This document shows, piece by piece, positions 31,887-45,800 of a DNA stretch of 64,000 nt (positions are counted from its first letter, which is position 1; each line of letters begins with the position of its first letter). Both the position numbers and the translations under genes were made by a program. The DNA lies in assembly GCF_000281045.1 (NCBI RefSeq), contig NW_008246103.1, positions 236,579-300,578 on the forward strand. Reading direction: 5' to 3'. The stretch is from Saprolegnia diclina VS20. Taxonomy: Eukaryota; Oomycota; Saprolegniomycetes; Saprolegniales; Saprolegniaceae. The notes beneath the pieces were generated by a model. The model worked only from the letters and a program-made list of their open reading frames with translations. It was not told where the DNA came from and made no database searches.

Positions 31887-32483
31887 CGTCGATAAACAAG
31901 GAAAGTGATTGACTGGATTTGCCGACTGTAAACCTCACCTTGGCTCTTGCGCCCCGTATCCGGACAACCGCCCCTGCATCGGCCGTCCCCATTGCTCAAT
32001 CCGGATACGCGCCATACAAACTGCAAGCTTTCGTCCTGTTGAAACTCAATGGCGGCTTCAAGAATTGAGTTGCGAATGGACACAGCGCCGCGTCTATAGC
32101 CACTTGCATAGAGACCTCGATTCATTCGCCGAATAATCCGCGCTCAATTGAGCTTCAGCGGCCGTGCCCGATTGGTGGAAACGGAGATTGCATCATGGTC
32201 CGACGGCCCATTACACGTCGTTTGAGAAATCCACTGGCGCCGGCGTGGAGGGGGACAGGCAGCACGAGCGTCGCCGCCGCCATGGCCGCGAGCAGCAACA
32301 GCATTGCTTGTCCTAGTCGCGGTAGCGTATCTCTTGCGATGTGCAGTTGGCATGCAGATTTATGGGCAAGCGCCAAAGGCGAGACGCACCAACCTCGCTA
32401 CGCCCGTCGCTAGTACCGGGGCGAAGACGACGCCACATGCCACTCGACATAGACAGGTTGGTGTTGTTGGTGTTGCTATCGAG
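31887..32483. other. Intergenic, E2 upstream region
   Basis: The E2 promoter side has GTATCCGGAC at 31957-31966 and ATCCGGATAC at 31999-32008, pointing toward each other. Beyond about 32100 the sequence is the 3' flank of the coiled-coil gene; no motif or spliceable frame was recognised. Confidence 0.55.
31957..32008. promoter_or_regulatory. Paired TATCCGGA / TCCGGATA elements before E2
   Basis: Two facing copies 42 bp apart, 71 and 113 bp upstream of the E2 start codon. A similar facing pair sits at 32997-33030 before the next gene on the same strand. Confidence 0.4.
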
Positions 32484-32983
32484 CTAAAAAAGACCCTTGA
32501 CGCACGCCTCGGTTCGCCGGTGCAGGCTCATGCGTTCGCTCTGGAGCTTGACGATCTTCTCCTTGAGCTCCTGCATCCATGCGTAAGATACGTGGTAGGA
32601 CGTCGGACGTAAAACCTGGACGACGTCGGCGCCAATGTCCTTGGCCGGCGACGTGGTGAGGTCGAGCATGTCAGATTCGCCCATCTAAATTGTCACGGTG
32701 GGCGCGCGTGGCAGGCAATGTACACATACATACCTTGGTACAGAGGCGGTTGATCATCTCGATGGCCTTGTCCTTGTCGGCTACGACGGGATGCATGAGC
32801 ATGGCGACGATCGTCGTCGTGACGTACCATAGACATCGGCCGCGCTGCACTTGTCCGATTCGCTACGTCGCGAGCATGAGCACGAAGGTCACGGCCAGCA
32901 GCATCCTACATCTTCTCAAAGATGCCATCGACGACCTTCTTGAGCTTGTGGATGTCCTCCTGGAGCTGCGCGATCTGGTCCAT
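32484..32983 (-). CDS. Small coiled-coil protein, unrecognised
   Basis: Exons are 32910-32983, 32828-32862, 32734-32780, 32616-32684 and 32484-32570, giving 103 residues from five tiny exons with introns of 45-49 nt. The N-terminal helix (MDQIAQLQEDIHKLKKVVDG) and the C-terminal helix (QELKEKIVKLQSERMSLHRR) have heptad-like Leu/Ile/Val spacing. An acidic loop with MGESDMLDL joins them. The size and two-helix plan resemble small subunits of multi-protein complexes (for example Mediator or BLOC-type), but no family is recognised. Frame continuity across all four introns and the coiled-coil result make the model convincing. Facing TCCGGATA elements at 32997-33030 lie immediately upstream. Confidence 0.75.
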
Positions 32984-33463
32984 CGCTGCCTCGATTGTCC
33001 GGATACTGTGCCACCTGCTGTATCCGGAGAACCTTTTCTAGAAATAGTGTGACGTCAGGGCAAGATGCGCAATAGTGTGCGACATCCAGCTTGCACCCAC
33101 ATCCAAGATTCGAACACTATCTTCAACGCACACTATTTGTTCGATCTCGACGCCAACCGCACGCCTATTTGCCGTCCTTGAACGACATGGAAGTTGGCCT
33201 TGCCGAACTACGTATTGCCCAAATACTTTGAAAGGACAAGGCGTTGCAAGTACGGGCGAGGATCGCGACACGATTCTGCAGCGTCTCGTCAATATCGGCA
33301 CAAAACAACACTATTTTGTACCTCACGAAACGGTTCGCGCGGCCCGGGGCGCCGAGAAAACGAAAGATACGGGTGCAACTTGCATACAAATTTCAAGTGT
33401 GCGTGGAGCCCCGGGGACGTTTCCGAGATTGCACTTTGCAATAAGCTTCGACTAAGACGGAAC
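32984..33463. other. Divergent promoter region
   Basis: This 480-bp region separates two divergent small genes. The inverted pair GTCCGGATAC (32997-33006) and GTATCCGGAG (33020-33029) lies 14-46 bp from the coiled-coil gene start, which could also place it in the 5' UTR. AATAGTGTG-type repeats occur at 33045-33075 and again near 33140. No gene was seen. Confidence 0.5.
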
Positions 33464-33757
33464 ATGGAGACGCAGACGCCCGTGAAGATGCCGAGCGACA
33501 TTGACTCGGCGCCGATCGGCAAGCACCAAGCGCCGACGGTCGCGCCCATCCGGACGCGGTCGCTCTCGATCAACTCGTACGACACGGTGGACACGCCCAA
33601 GGCCATCTCGGACGAGCAGCAGGAAGCGTTCCGCAAGAAGCACGACGTGCACGACGAGGCGCCCAAGGCGCATTCGCCGGCGCACATCGTGTCGGCCGTG
33701 AGCCCGCACAAGCTCGGCCAAAAGGCCATTGTCATGCCCAAGGCCATGCACCTCTAA
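33464..33757 (+). CDS. Small hypothetical protein, phospho-site rich
   Basis: Single exon, 97 residues, ATG 33464. The protein is hydrophilic and probably disordered: Thr/Pro-rich start, then IRTRSLSINSYDTVDTP, which offers several basophilic and proline-directed phosphorylation sites, and an Ala/His-rich end (HSPAHIVSAVSPHKLG). The open frame extends upstream without Met until other frames, but the codon bias typical of this genome (C/G third positions) starts at this ATG. The stop is 101 bp from the end of the convergent dynein gene. No family is recognised. Confidence 0.6.
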   Translation: METQTPVKMPSDIDSAPIGKHQAPTVAPIRTRSLSINSYDTVDTPKAISDEQQEAFRKKHDVHDEAPKAHSPAHIVSAVSPHKLGQKAIVMPKAMHL

Positions 33758-33858
33758 CCCTCGTCGTCCTCGCCGTCTGTACACTACACCACGCATTTCG
33801 TACTACTACCTTTTACAATCCACACGTATTGTCCAACACAGTACAAGTTTATTGTATC

Positions 33859-36800
33859 TTATGGCGACACGACGAGCACCGGACACGTCGCCACCGACGG
33901 TGCCGACACGCCCAAAGGCACTGTGCCGAGAACCGTCGCGTCGACGCGGCTACCAAGGATCGGGCACGTCATCGTGCGCCGATCGGTCGGCGGCGTCTCG
34001 ACCGCATGCACGAGCAGCTTGACGGAAGCTTCGTGGCCAGCAATCGTGTCAATGCCAAGCGCGGCATTGGGCGCCGCATTGAGGAGCGTGAGCCCCGTGA
34101 GGACCATAGACTCGTACCGCCGCTGCCCATTGGGGATCGATGCCGAGGCCGCAAAGACGTCGACGACGACGCAGACCTGTGCCACGTCGCGATTGCTCTG
34201 CACGCCGTAAGTGAGCAGGAACGTTTCGAGTAGCTCCTAGTCCAACGTTAAGAGACTCGCCATGGAGACGACATGGTGTACATCAAGCGACGGCACACTC
34301 GGGCAGTACCACTCGACATGGTCTTCGTCCCACCACGCTTGCAGAAACGCAGCGTGGCGCTCCATCACATCCAAGTAGCTCGAAAGCGACATGGTGCCAA
34401 CGCGCAGGCCATGCATGGCGAACCGCGATGGCACGTGGTCTTGCAGCAGCAGCGTCATGTCCGACGTAGCTTGGGAGGGCAGTTCACTGTAGCGTACACC
34501 CGATGGCGGTGCGAGCGCTTGCAGTGTCGCTGTCAACGTGGCCATGTCGCTTTGGTACAATCGCACGACCGCTTTGCAGAGACTGCGCATCGGCGTCGGC
34601 TTGTTGCTCGCATTGCGCGGGTGCAGTTTGAGCACGAGTGGACTCGGCAGTCGCTCTTGGAGGCAGTGCAGAAAGTTGGCAAACGCAGCCACGACGTCGT
34701 CCTGGACGCGGTGCTCGGTCGATAGCAGTACGTGGTGCACGTTGGGTGTTGCCAGCGGGGCCCAAACACGAACATCGGGCCACTCGAACGACGCAGTCGA
34801 TGCGAATTCGCAGAGGAGACGGACATAGTCCTCTGCCGAGAGCGCCTGTCGATCGTGAAAGAGCCCATAAAAGCTGTGCAGCGGCAACTGAAAGCGTGAT
34901 TGCAGCCGTGACGCGTCCATCGTCACGAGGTGTTGGCCCAGCACCTCGGTCAAGAGCATCTCAAGCAGCTCTAACCCGCGGTCGGTCTTGCACTTGCGGC
35001 GGTACACGCTACGTAAAAGACGCTGGCGCAAGCGAGGCCAGTCGACGCCGCTAAACGGGTCGGGCGCGTCGTCGCGCCGCCGGGCATACAGTCGCATTAG
35101 CGCTGAGAGCACCGGTCCGACAAGCTCGAGCACGCTGAGTGTCAAATCGCTCGGATCTACTTGGGCCACGTCGACCGTCGCGCCAATGACCGTCTCGTGT
35201 CGCACCTAGCAGACACGTAGGCTCTTACGATCGCGTCGCTGCAACGTACCAGGAGCGCAGCATGAAAGAAGCAAAGGCTGCAGAGGACGCGCCAGATCAC
35301 AATGCCTAGGGTGCTACGAGCACCGTCGGTGAGCGGCGCCCCGAGAAGCCCGTCGGCGACGCGCGGCGAGAACGGGATCGACGCCAGCTGCAGGACAGCC
35401 TCGCGGAGCGCCCGGGCAAAGGGTGGGACGCGCGGTGGCGCCATCGTCCAGAGATGCGGTGCAATCGTGGAAGGCACGGTCGTCGTTGGGTGCCACACGT
35501 GCAAGGTAGCCGCATCGGCCATCGCCGACGGCGCCGGTGGCGCTTCGTCACGGGCGAGTGCCCCCACGAGTCTCTCGTCATGCCGGTAGTGCTGCGTATA
35601 CGCGTGCAGCCGGTCGGGGTCTGCAATGTAGAGACAGCGCCAGCTGTACTGCGTTAGCATGAGCGGCGTGTTGTCGTCGAGGTGCAAAAGCTGCTGAATG
35701 GACGCGACGCAGAGGAGCTTTTGGTTCCAGCTCAAGTCGAACGCGGGTAGGGTAAACGGCTCGTCCGGCGCGGCGAGCGGAGGACGCTGGAGAAGCGAGT
35801 GCAGCGCCTTGTGCTGCGCTGGCATCGGCGTCGTCATGTCCAAAATGAGTGCGAGGTAGGAGCGCGAGGTCGGGAGCGCGGGTGTTACGATGCTGCGATA
35901 GTAGGGCGCTAGCTCCTTCGACGACCCTTGCAGGTACCACACTGTGGGCGGCAGCCGCATCTCGAGCTTCCCAAGCCCAAGGGTTGTCGCGACAAACTCG
36001 GTTGTGAAGCTCACGAGCCGCGGCGACGGCCAGAGCAGCTGCAAGAGGAGGGCCATCTGGACCGCGGATGGACAGGCAGCGACCAAGTAGGCACTCAGCA
36101 CCTCGATCGTGTCGTGGCCCTCTGGCCGTGGCCGGCGTCGCTTGGCCGCTGGCATTTGCTCTTGCAGCGCTGTCAAAAGGTCGTCGGCCGTACTCGCTTG
36201 GAGGAGCTTGAGAAGGTGCGGGCTCGTTGCATTGGCAAGGCTGCGGGGTAGGAAGACACTGAGTTGCAGCTGCGTGTAGCTGCGCAGTCCGCTTGTGGTT
36301 GTCGACGCGGCCGTGGACGGTATCGAGAGAGCACCAGATGCTGGTCGAGGTGGGACGTTGTCGTCGTGCCAGCGGAGTGCCAGTCGCCATAGGAACGCTG
36401 GCCATTCGGAGGCGTCGATCGCGAGCGCGAGGTGGTCCAGAGCGAGCGCAAGCCATTCTTCCGGGGACCGCCACTTGTCCGGCACCTATGCACGCTGTGA
36501 GACAGTCTTCGACATGCAACAGCAACCAGAAGCTGGAGGTAGAGCTTGCGATAGCCGTTGAGCGGCAGCGGCAATGGCGTTGGCAGCGCCGCAAAGACGT
36601 GGGCACCGAGGCGCGCCAAGCGCTGGCTCGCTGCCGACTTGTACACGTTGAGGGCGGTCGCCAGTGCCGCTTCGTCGTCGGCCATCGCGGACCGAATCCG
36701 CATATTGTGTGCGCAGAGGTCCTTGAGCTTGTCCATGTCAGCGGCCGTAAACTTGAGGGTTGCTAGCTACGTCATGGGGTATATACCGATACTTTGAACA

Positions 36801-39800
36801 TGGACAAGTTGTACAATGTCGCGAAGATGGTGCATGACGCTGTCGTGTCCGTCGCGGAGCTCGAGCATCGCGGCTTGAAGGCTGCGGGTTGCGCAACCGG
36901 CGCTCTTGCGACTGGCGTTGGCGACATTCTCACGGCACATGTCGTCCAGCAGCATCGCCTACCACTCTCAGTGTATGCTTGTCGAGTAGCAGCATCTACC
37001 TCGACTGTGTCGGCCGCGAGGGCAGCGTCGACGACGAGTCCGTCATAGTCGCCAAAGGCGGCTGACGGCAGACGGGAGGTGCATACAAGGCGGCACTTAC
37101 GTGCCGCGTCCTCGGCGCGCGTCACGGCATCCGCCACCTAATGCGATAGTTCAACATCATCCGTCTTCGAGGGCTCACACGTACGGTCGGGAACGTTGTC
37201 GGAGTCACATCGTGGACGACAACCGAAGCGCCCGACGTAGCACACGCCTCGAGAACGGCACTTATCTCCTTTGCCGTCGCCTGCACGACGCTGGGTGCGT
37301 CGTCAACCGAGAGCACATTGAGCAGTAGAGTGTCCATCTCGGTCGACAGATTCGTGATCAAAACGACACTCACCGCATGCGCCAGCGCGACAGCGGTTGT
37401 CATGTGCACGCCCGAATGAAAGAGGCCAATGCCAAAGAGCCAGCGCGCCCAGGGCGGCGGAGCTCCGTCGGCAACGATCGACAGCGTCGGGTGGACGCGG
37501 TAGGCCGCCGAGACATCGGTGCGCCAGTGGTGCAGCAGCGTCACGCGCGCCTCCCGATGGACGCTGGGCATGTAGACAACAATCGCGGCGGTCAACGCAG
37601 CTTCGACCAAGAGCGTCGTCTCCATCTCGAGCATCTATGCGTTCTCTTCATGCAACATGTGGAGCAGAGATAACGGTACCGCATCCAGCGAAGCCGTCAT
37701 GGCAGCCGTCTCGACTGCTAGCAGCGAGAGCACAGCCGCGCCTTGCCGGGCCACATACCGAGCACTCTCAATGTGCTCCTGCAGCTCTTTCTACACATCG
37801 CAGCCTGCGTGACAGGCTCACTACAGACGTGCAAACCTTGGCTTGCATATCAATTTGAATCTTGGTTTCGAGGTCGGTTGACGCCGCATCGGCCGCGTCG
37901 AGCTGCGCTTGGCACTCGGTAAAAGCCTTGACGAGCTCGCGGAGGGTGGCCTGCGACGACGCAAGGAGGTCGAGCTTGGGCTGCACGAGCTTGCGCACGC
38001 GGCTGTACTCGTAGATGGCCGAGATCCACACAACCATGGTGCTTGCGGCCACACTTTGCTTGACGACTTCGTCTTTGGTGAAGCTCGGGTCGTCCATGAA
38101 CGGCGACAACTTGTCCAAAATCGCATCCGACACCGTGTCCTACACCTGCTTTCCATACACATTATCGACATGAGCCCGTCGTACTTTGTTGTAGCCAATG
38201 AGCGTCGAGACAAAGTTGACGTCGCTCAAAAGTCGCCGGGCATTCTCCCAGCTCGGGTCGACGTCAAAGAGGACACACACAGCGTTCAACACGAGGTGCA
38301 CCAGCAGCGGCGGATGAATGAACGACTTGATCTCGGTGATATAGCGCTTGTCCAAGGACGCAACCGCCACGTTCGCATCGTCCAGCGTCCGGAGGGCGTC
38401 CTTGAGATCGGTCTGCGTCGCGTGGTCCATCTCATTCGTGGCTGCGACATGCGCATCAACGTCCAATTTTTGCTCCCGCATACGATGGCGCAACTACAAA
38501 GCACAGTGCGTCTCTTAGCTCCAACGTGTCGGCTACGAACATACTTGATCCGCGCTCAGTTGGTGCGTGGAGAGCACCGTCTTTTTCGCAGCGATGCCGG
38601 CGACCGTCGTCTCCATCGTGGCGACCAGTGTCGCTTCGGTTGCCTGGGCGTGGTCCACCTGCAGCGTCATATACGTACACAATTGTCAGTGGAGCGGATC
38701 GCACCTCGGCACGGAGCTTGGCGACAAGCTCGAGGTACGCTTTGGGTCGCACCACATGGGCATCCACGTCGGCCGAGAGGCGCTCGAGCGAAGCAAATAC
38801 CTGATGGGCAAAGAGGGCGATGCTTTGTAAAGCCATACCGCCCGTAGTGATTGCCGAGGCGGAGATGTAGCACATGGCGCCGATCGCGGCCAAGACCTCA
38901 ACGTCCTTCTCGACGAGAAGGACGCGCGACTGATGGCGTTGCCACGCCCGAACCACGTGGCCGCGGCAGATCGCATGGACCGACGGGTGGGGCATCGCCG
39001 ACGCCGTGGCAATGGGCACTGCGGTCGCGAGCTTGGGCGCGCGCTGCACGAGACGCCGAAGGTCCTCGGGTGTCACGACGACAACGACGCGGAGGTTGCG
39101 CTGCGCCGCACGCAAAATGTCCGCCCAGATCCCCGCCAAGACACCGTTGGCTTTGGTGATGGGCAAGACCGATGCGAGGTTGACATCGACGTTGGCTTCA
39201 AACTGCCGCAGCAAGTCGTCCGTCTCGCCGTGCTGTACGTTGAGAAGCGCGTCGTGTTGCTTTTGCAGCTTTGGCTCGAGCGACGCTTCCGGTTTGTCGC
39301 CAATGAGACTGGTGAGCTGCTCGGCGTGCTGGTGCGTCAAGTGTGCGAGCTTGTCGTCGCGCACCTGCCGCGCCATCTATGTACAATAGTGCCATCAATG
39401 GACGAGACGCAGGCTGTGCGTACGGCGTCTTGGTCGTCGGCAGAAAAGAGCAATGGCACTTCGCGGCCCAAAAGCAGCTGCACGAGATCGTCGAGTGAGC
39501 GCTCGGACATGTGCACGCTGTGTTCTACAACGAGCGTCACGTCGCATTGCTCGACGCCGGCGCAGCGCACGCCGCACTTCAGCAGGTGCCGCCAGCTCTC
39601 GTCGCCTCCCTACGCCCCAGTCGAGGTGGACTGCAAGCAAGATCGCAGCACGTGCCGTGTAGTGCAACATTCGATGCCCTAGGAGGTGGGCCGCCGATGC
39701 CACGAGTGATGACTTGCCGCAGCCAATCTCGCCCACATAGAGGCACTGACGTCCTTGGGCGCCAAGAAGTCGACAAAGGCGCAAGAGTGGCAGTACCTAA

Positions 39801-42800
39801 GACAGGATGAGAGCGCGATCGATGTCGATAGAATCACCGCACCGCGGACGGGGTGAGGACGTAGGACGGCGGGGTGTGCGGCGCCAAGGCCGCTTGAAGA
39901 CGGCCAATGTCGGCTTCAACCGCGTCGCTGCCCGTGGCAAGCTCTCCGTAGACATGCGTATCGCGAGGCTCCATGGGCGGTGGCAGTGACACGGGCGACG
40001 TCGACACGAGTGATTTGGAGCTCTGACGACGGGCCATCGCGCGGGCTGCGGCGTGGACGTCGGCGGGCTCTTTGGCACCCGGCAGCAATCCGTGCGGGGT
40101 GTACGTCCAGATCGCGTCGTTGGGCAACGTTGTCGTGCTGGTCCGGTCGCGGAGCAAGCTCAGACTCTTGTCGATTTCACTGGCCACGGTCGTCGTTAGC
40201 GGCGACGCATCGTAGAACACACGTTGTGCTTCGTGGCACCACAGTCGCACGAGACTCGCAATGTCCACCATCGTGTTTGGTATCGGCGTCACAAGGTGCT
40301 GCAGAAAGCTCAAGAGGTGCTGAAGGCGAAAGTGGGGTGTCTTGGCCTGGAGATTGACAAACAAGTCGATCGAAACAGCCAGGACGACGCCGACTTGTTG
40401 TCGAATCGACACGTGGTAGCGCACGTCCGGTCGCTCAAAGTGCGCTGCAAAGAGTGGCTGCACCAGCTACACCGAATATGAATTGTCGACATTGGACACT
40501 GGACAATGTTGTATCGACCTGATACACATCGGTGGGCGTCATGGTGTCCAGTACCAGCGGGAAGAACCGACTGAGCAGTCGCGCCACCGGCAACGTCATG
40601 TCGGTCAACGTCGAGGTGACACTGAGCGGCGCAGTCGCAAGCAATAGTGTGTGCTCGATCGTATGGGGCTCGACGGCAGAGCCCAAGTAGACGTGGTGGC
40701 AGTCGAGAGTGGACCGAAGCGTTGCGTGCGGCGACGGATACTACACGGATTCTTATCGTATTTTGACAAAGTCAAACAATGGACATCACCTTGGACGTCG
40801 GCAAGTGCAGATCGTCGAGAAAGAGCAACATGGTTTTGCCCGGCGGTGGTTCGAGCACCGCGCGCCGCTCCCGTTGCAAGCACCGTTCGAGGTACGCTTC
40901 GATCGTGGCCGACGACGTGGCGGACGAGAGAGCAAAGCACGTAGCAACGACGTTGCCAGCGTCCAGTGCTGTCGTCGTCGCGTCCGACGATGCATTGCGC
41001 GACAGCATGAACGTCGAGTCTCTTCGCCCCGGATCACCTTTTGCGATTTGGAGCCGGCGCTTCATGCGCCCGGCCATGGACGACACGAGCAGCGTCGTGC
41101 TCATGCGCATGTTGGCCAGCCGGGTCTTGTCTTCGGTCACCGGTCCGAGCGGCGTGTCAAGCAGCGAGAGGCCGCGGGCGGAGAACGCCGAGAGGCGCTG
41201 AAGCAGATCCACGACACACGACGACGTGCCTGCGTCCGGCGCGCCGCTCACGAGCACCGGGGCGCCGCCGCGGAGTGCGTGCTTGGCGGCCACGTGCACC
41301 AAGGTGCTCGCGGCCCGGGGCATGTAAACCGCAAAGAGCGGTGTATCGAGGAGCGCATTTGGAGCCAAGAGGTGGTCTTTGCACTTTCGAAAGCGCTGTG
41401 ATGGCAGATCGAGGAGACAGTCGTAGAGGCTACTGTTGGCCCCGTTGGCTTGCCATGCCTCGTCCAAGTGCTTGAAGTGGTGCTCCAAAACCGAGCTCAG
41501 CATGCGCTTGGTATGGGCATCCAAGCCGCCACCGAGGCCCCACAGCAGACTCCAGAGCACCACGAGCTCGACTTTGGTTGCGTATGCTAACATCGCATCG
41601 CCCGACGCTTGAAAGATGGCGTCGAACGGTAGCGCCGCCTGGTTGGTGAGCATAGCTTGCAGCAAGGCGAGGACGTTCTGTACCGCGTGCACAGGGCCCA
41701 TGGGATACGCGAGAGTACCTTGTCCTTGGCACTCGAGAACCCGATCGACGAACGCTATGTCGCAGAGGTACTTGGCACACGTCTCGGCGATGATATATGG
41801 CACCCCGGGGCGCGCGTTGAGCCCCCGAACGAACCCTTGGAACAAATGATGGTGGAGCGCATCGTCGTGAAGGTGCACGAGACCAACGTTGGCGATCAAG
41901 CTTGGCGACGCGTTTTCGAGGGCGACAGCTTCGAGGAGTAGCGAGACGTGGGGCTCGCACGTAACCACCCCTTTGGTTGCTTGCGGGAACTGGTGCAGCC
42001 CGAGGTGTCCGGCACTGCTGTACGACGCCATGCCAAGAAGCGACTCGATCCACGGGCCATCGAGTGCCCCGTCCAAGCACACCCAGATGCGCTGTCGGTA
42101 GGTCAAGAGCTCTTGTACGAACGGGGGCAGTGCTTCGTTCTGGATCGTGATGGGCCCATCGTCGGGCGGCGCGACAAAGTGGCAGCTCGAAATGTCGGCC
42201 GGTTCGTGCAAGAGCATCTTCAAGATCGATGTCTCAGCGTCGCCGCTCGTCCCAAACAGCCGATCGAGCGAGAGCGCCTACAAATATTACGATTCCAGAT
42301 CCACCTTCGTATCATGCAACGCGATACCGCTGGCAAGAGGCGCTTGATGCGAACAAAGCGGGTATCGTGGGGCTTGACGAGCCCCCAGCTGGCCATCGTC
42401 GGGTAGACCTCGTGCACAATTGGCTGCAGACAGTTGAGCGCATTGGCCACTACATGCATCGTCGTTGTCTTGCCGGTTTTCGGCGCCCCGGTCACGACGA
42501 CCGTGCGAAACATAGCGACCGCCGTCGCGGCCCGGGTCGCCGTCGCCTGCACGCTTGGCGTCAGCACGACTTGGTGTTTCTCGTACGCTTGGTGCAAGCA
42601 CGATGCAAAGAGGTCGGGGACACTCGCATTCGCGGTGGTCAATGGCTCGACCGCCACCAGCCGGGGCGGCGGCGACATGAACCACAGCGCCTTGACGAAC
42701 GCTATCATGTGGGCGTGCACGTCGGGCGCCGTCGGGAGCACGTGCTCGTTGAGATAGGCGAGTAGCGTTGTCTGCAAGCCGTGGGCTTCCTCGAGTGTTG

Positions 42801-45800
42801 CGTTACTCTGTCGCTGCAGCGCCAACGGTCGCAGGGCCTGCAGCGCAGATGCAAGCGTGGCGACATGTCGGAGCCCAGGCGCCTCGCGCGCTATCACGGC
42901 TTGGAGCTCGCGCCATACGCTCGCAAGCTTCCGGGCGGCGTCGGCGACGTCGTCAAAGCCATGGCTGTACAAGAGCGCATGCATGGCCACTTGTATCTCA
43001 AGCGGGATGATGGGCAACGAGATTGTGCGCTCGAGGAGCGCTGCGAAAGCAGGTCGATGCGCGGCCGATGCGAGGCACGATGACGTCATCACGACGCTTG
43101 CACCGATACCAAAGTGCACCTCGCGGTCGTCGAGCGTGATAACGTGGCGCTTGGCCATGGCATGGTTCTACACGTGGTATGTCATGTCACGGGTATGTCA
43201 TGCTGACATATCACGCACCGAAATGGTGGAAATGAGCTGCGCAAGGTACTGTAGTAGCGAGCTTGAGAGAACGTTGACGTGCCGCAAGAGCAAGGTGCCC
43301 GAGAGTAGAAGACTCCCCGTCAGCAATTGTTCCAGCTGCAAAGGGCGCATCAGTGGCGTGCAAACAGTTTGCAACAGCTCGCGCCCGACGGCCCGCGACA
43401 CCATGTGCACCAGCGTCGTCTTGCCCGACGTCTTCGGTCCCGAGATAAGCGTTGACTAGACTCAGTTGTCCGACCTTGTCCTATGAAAGAATGCCGCGTA
43501 CCTGGAACGACCGCAGCGTCGCAAAGAGCGAGAGGTGGCAGCGCGCCGTGAGCGGCGACAGTACAAGGGTGCTGCGCGTCGGGTTGTAGTACGTGTACCC
43601 GTACGGCACGCGGACATCGTAGAGCTCGACAAACACGTCACCCGAGTCTTCCTGCACCGAATAGCGCAAATGGTCTTGGCCGTTGGACGCACTGAGACCC
43701 GCCATGACATCGCGGTAGTATAAGTGTTGCAAGAGCAGCGTGGCCGCCATGACGCTGGCGTGCTGTGAGACTACCGAGAGGCTTTGCACCATCTTCGATA
43801 TGCGGCTTCCGTGGGCAGCCGACATGGCGGTCAACGTCGACGTTGTCGCGTGCGAGAGCGCGGCGGCCATGTGATGGCACACGACAACGTCTTGGGCGAC
43901 GAGAAGACACTGGAGGGCGGTATCTTGCAACATTTCAAACTCGAGTGGCTGGTCGAGAGTAGTGAGCCAGAACGGTACAGCGTCCCGGATCATCTTTTGC
44001 ATGCGCTCGTGGAGGCGGCGGTGCACGGCCGCGACCCACTGCTCGACGTACCCTCTGGCTTTGAGATTCTTGCCGAGGACAATGACTTCGGGGTATGGAA
44101 GCCGCGGGGCATGCGCGGCGACAACGTCTTGACTCTTGTCATCGGCGCCAAACTCAAGGTACCCAATGCACGGGAAGACGCAGTGCAGATACTTTTGAAT
44201 ATGGCGCGGGTCCCGGCATTGCGAAATGAGCTCGGCGAGTTCGGCGTCCGAGAGCACGTAAAAGCGCGGAAAGTTCTGCCGCTTGACCGCGAGGTACCCT
44301 TCGAGGAGCTTGTAGATCGAGCCAAACCCGTGGTTGAGCGCCGCGAGCTGCTCTTTGACGCCGGTCGCCCGCGCGGTTCGGAGCAGCGACGGATTTCGGC
44401 TGATCTTGTCGACTAAGGCCTTCCACGTCTTCTCCAGTTGACTGTATGTCATGGCTTGCTCGGGCACCGCGCGCATGAATTCGGACGAGAGAAACACCTA
44501 ATGTTGATACATTGATACGTTTGGGTGTTGAAACTAATAAAGAAAAATATACCTCCATATGGTCCCAGTACCGATGGCACTCTTCGAGACGCAGCATGAG
44601 ATCATTCATGGTGGCCACCTCGTCGCGCCACTTGAGCGCAAGCGCCTGAATCGGCCGAATGTACGACGAACCCAATATCGTTTGCAGGAGCACCTAGTCC
44701 CATAGTCATTTCCAATGTTGATATATTGCAATGGTACGTCGGACTCTTCGAGCATCGCGAGGACGTCGGATGTGTTACCGAGCACGAGGATCTCACGCGT
44801 GTCGTGGTCGACGAGCCGCGGCAGAAACGGAATGTCCTTGGTCTCCCAGACTTTGATGGCTTCGTTCAGACTCTTGCCGATCGCAGCTTCGGTCACGGCC
44901 TCCTGGACCACCTCATGAATCGCGTCCTTGGCGGACTCGACCTTGAGCGACATCAAGTACGACAGCGAGATTTCCGAATGGCGGTACGCGGACGCCGTCG
45001 AGGTCGTTGCAAACGTGTCGACTTCGTACTCGAAGTGAACGCCGAGCTTGTTTTCGAGGCGTTGCCAATGCCGCTCTTCGAGATGCTCGCTGCAGAGATC
45101 GTGGACGATCGGGGCGACGTGCGCCAGCGACGAGTGGAGCTCGCTGAGCCGCCGCGTCACGGGCAAATGCGCGTACTTGTCCACCATCCGTTCGAGAATG
45201 TCGGTGAGCTGCTCCAATAGCAGATTCATTTCGCTCATGGGGAGGTCCTGGAGCGCGCTTGGGCCCCAGCGCGCGAGCGTCTCTTCCGTCTCTGCAATCA
45301 GCGCCCACACATCCTACAGACAGAGTTTGGAAATGCTGCATCGATCGTCGTCGTCGTACGTGTTTGAGAGAAATGTCGTGCAGCAAGGGCGGCAGCGACG
45401 GGAAGAGCGCATTCGCTGGCAGCACGTTGTGCAAGAGCGAGTTGAAGAGACCGCGAATGTACACGAGACGCTTCGCCTTGAGCTCGTGGTCCCGCGCCGC
45501 TTCCTGAATGTGCGTTGCAAACGCAAGGGCCTTCTCCGCGTCCATGGCCGCGTCGCACACTTGGTCCGCGCTCGCTTCGGATGCCAAATACTCAATGTTG
45601 GCGTCCAACTAGCAATGTATCGAGTGGAAACCTTGATACAAAACCATATATATACGCAACGTACGTGCTCCACGGTCTGCGTAAGAAGGCCTGCGTACTC
45701 GCGAATGTCCGTGTCGCGCCGCGCAAGGCACGTTGTCGCGTTGGCCTTGAGTGTCGAGAGCTCCGGGCCACAGAGATCGTATGCGGCTTGCGTATGGTCG

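Noticed and set aside
33859-36485. The region looked like a separate helical-repeat gene with a FANCA-like stretch (APYY...PAL near 35880)
   Set aside because: Exons upstream join it in frame to the dynein stalk and AAA5 region, and the part just before it matches the conserved dynein segment after AAA5; the FANCA resemblance is a short chance match.
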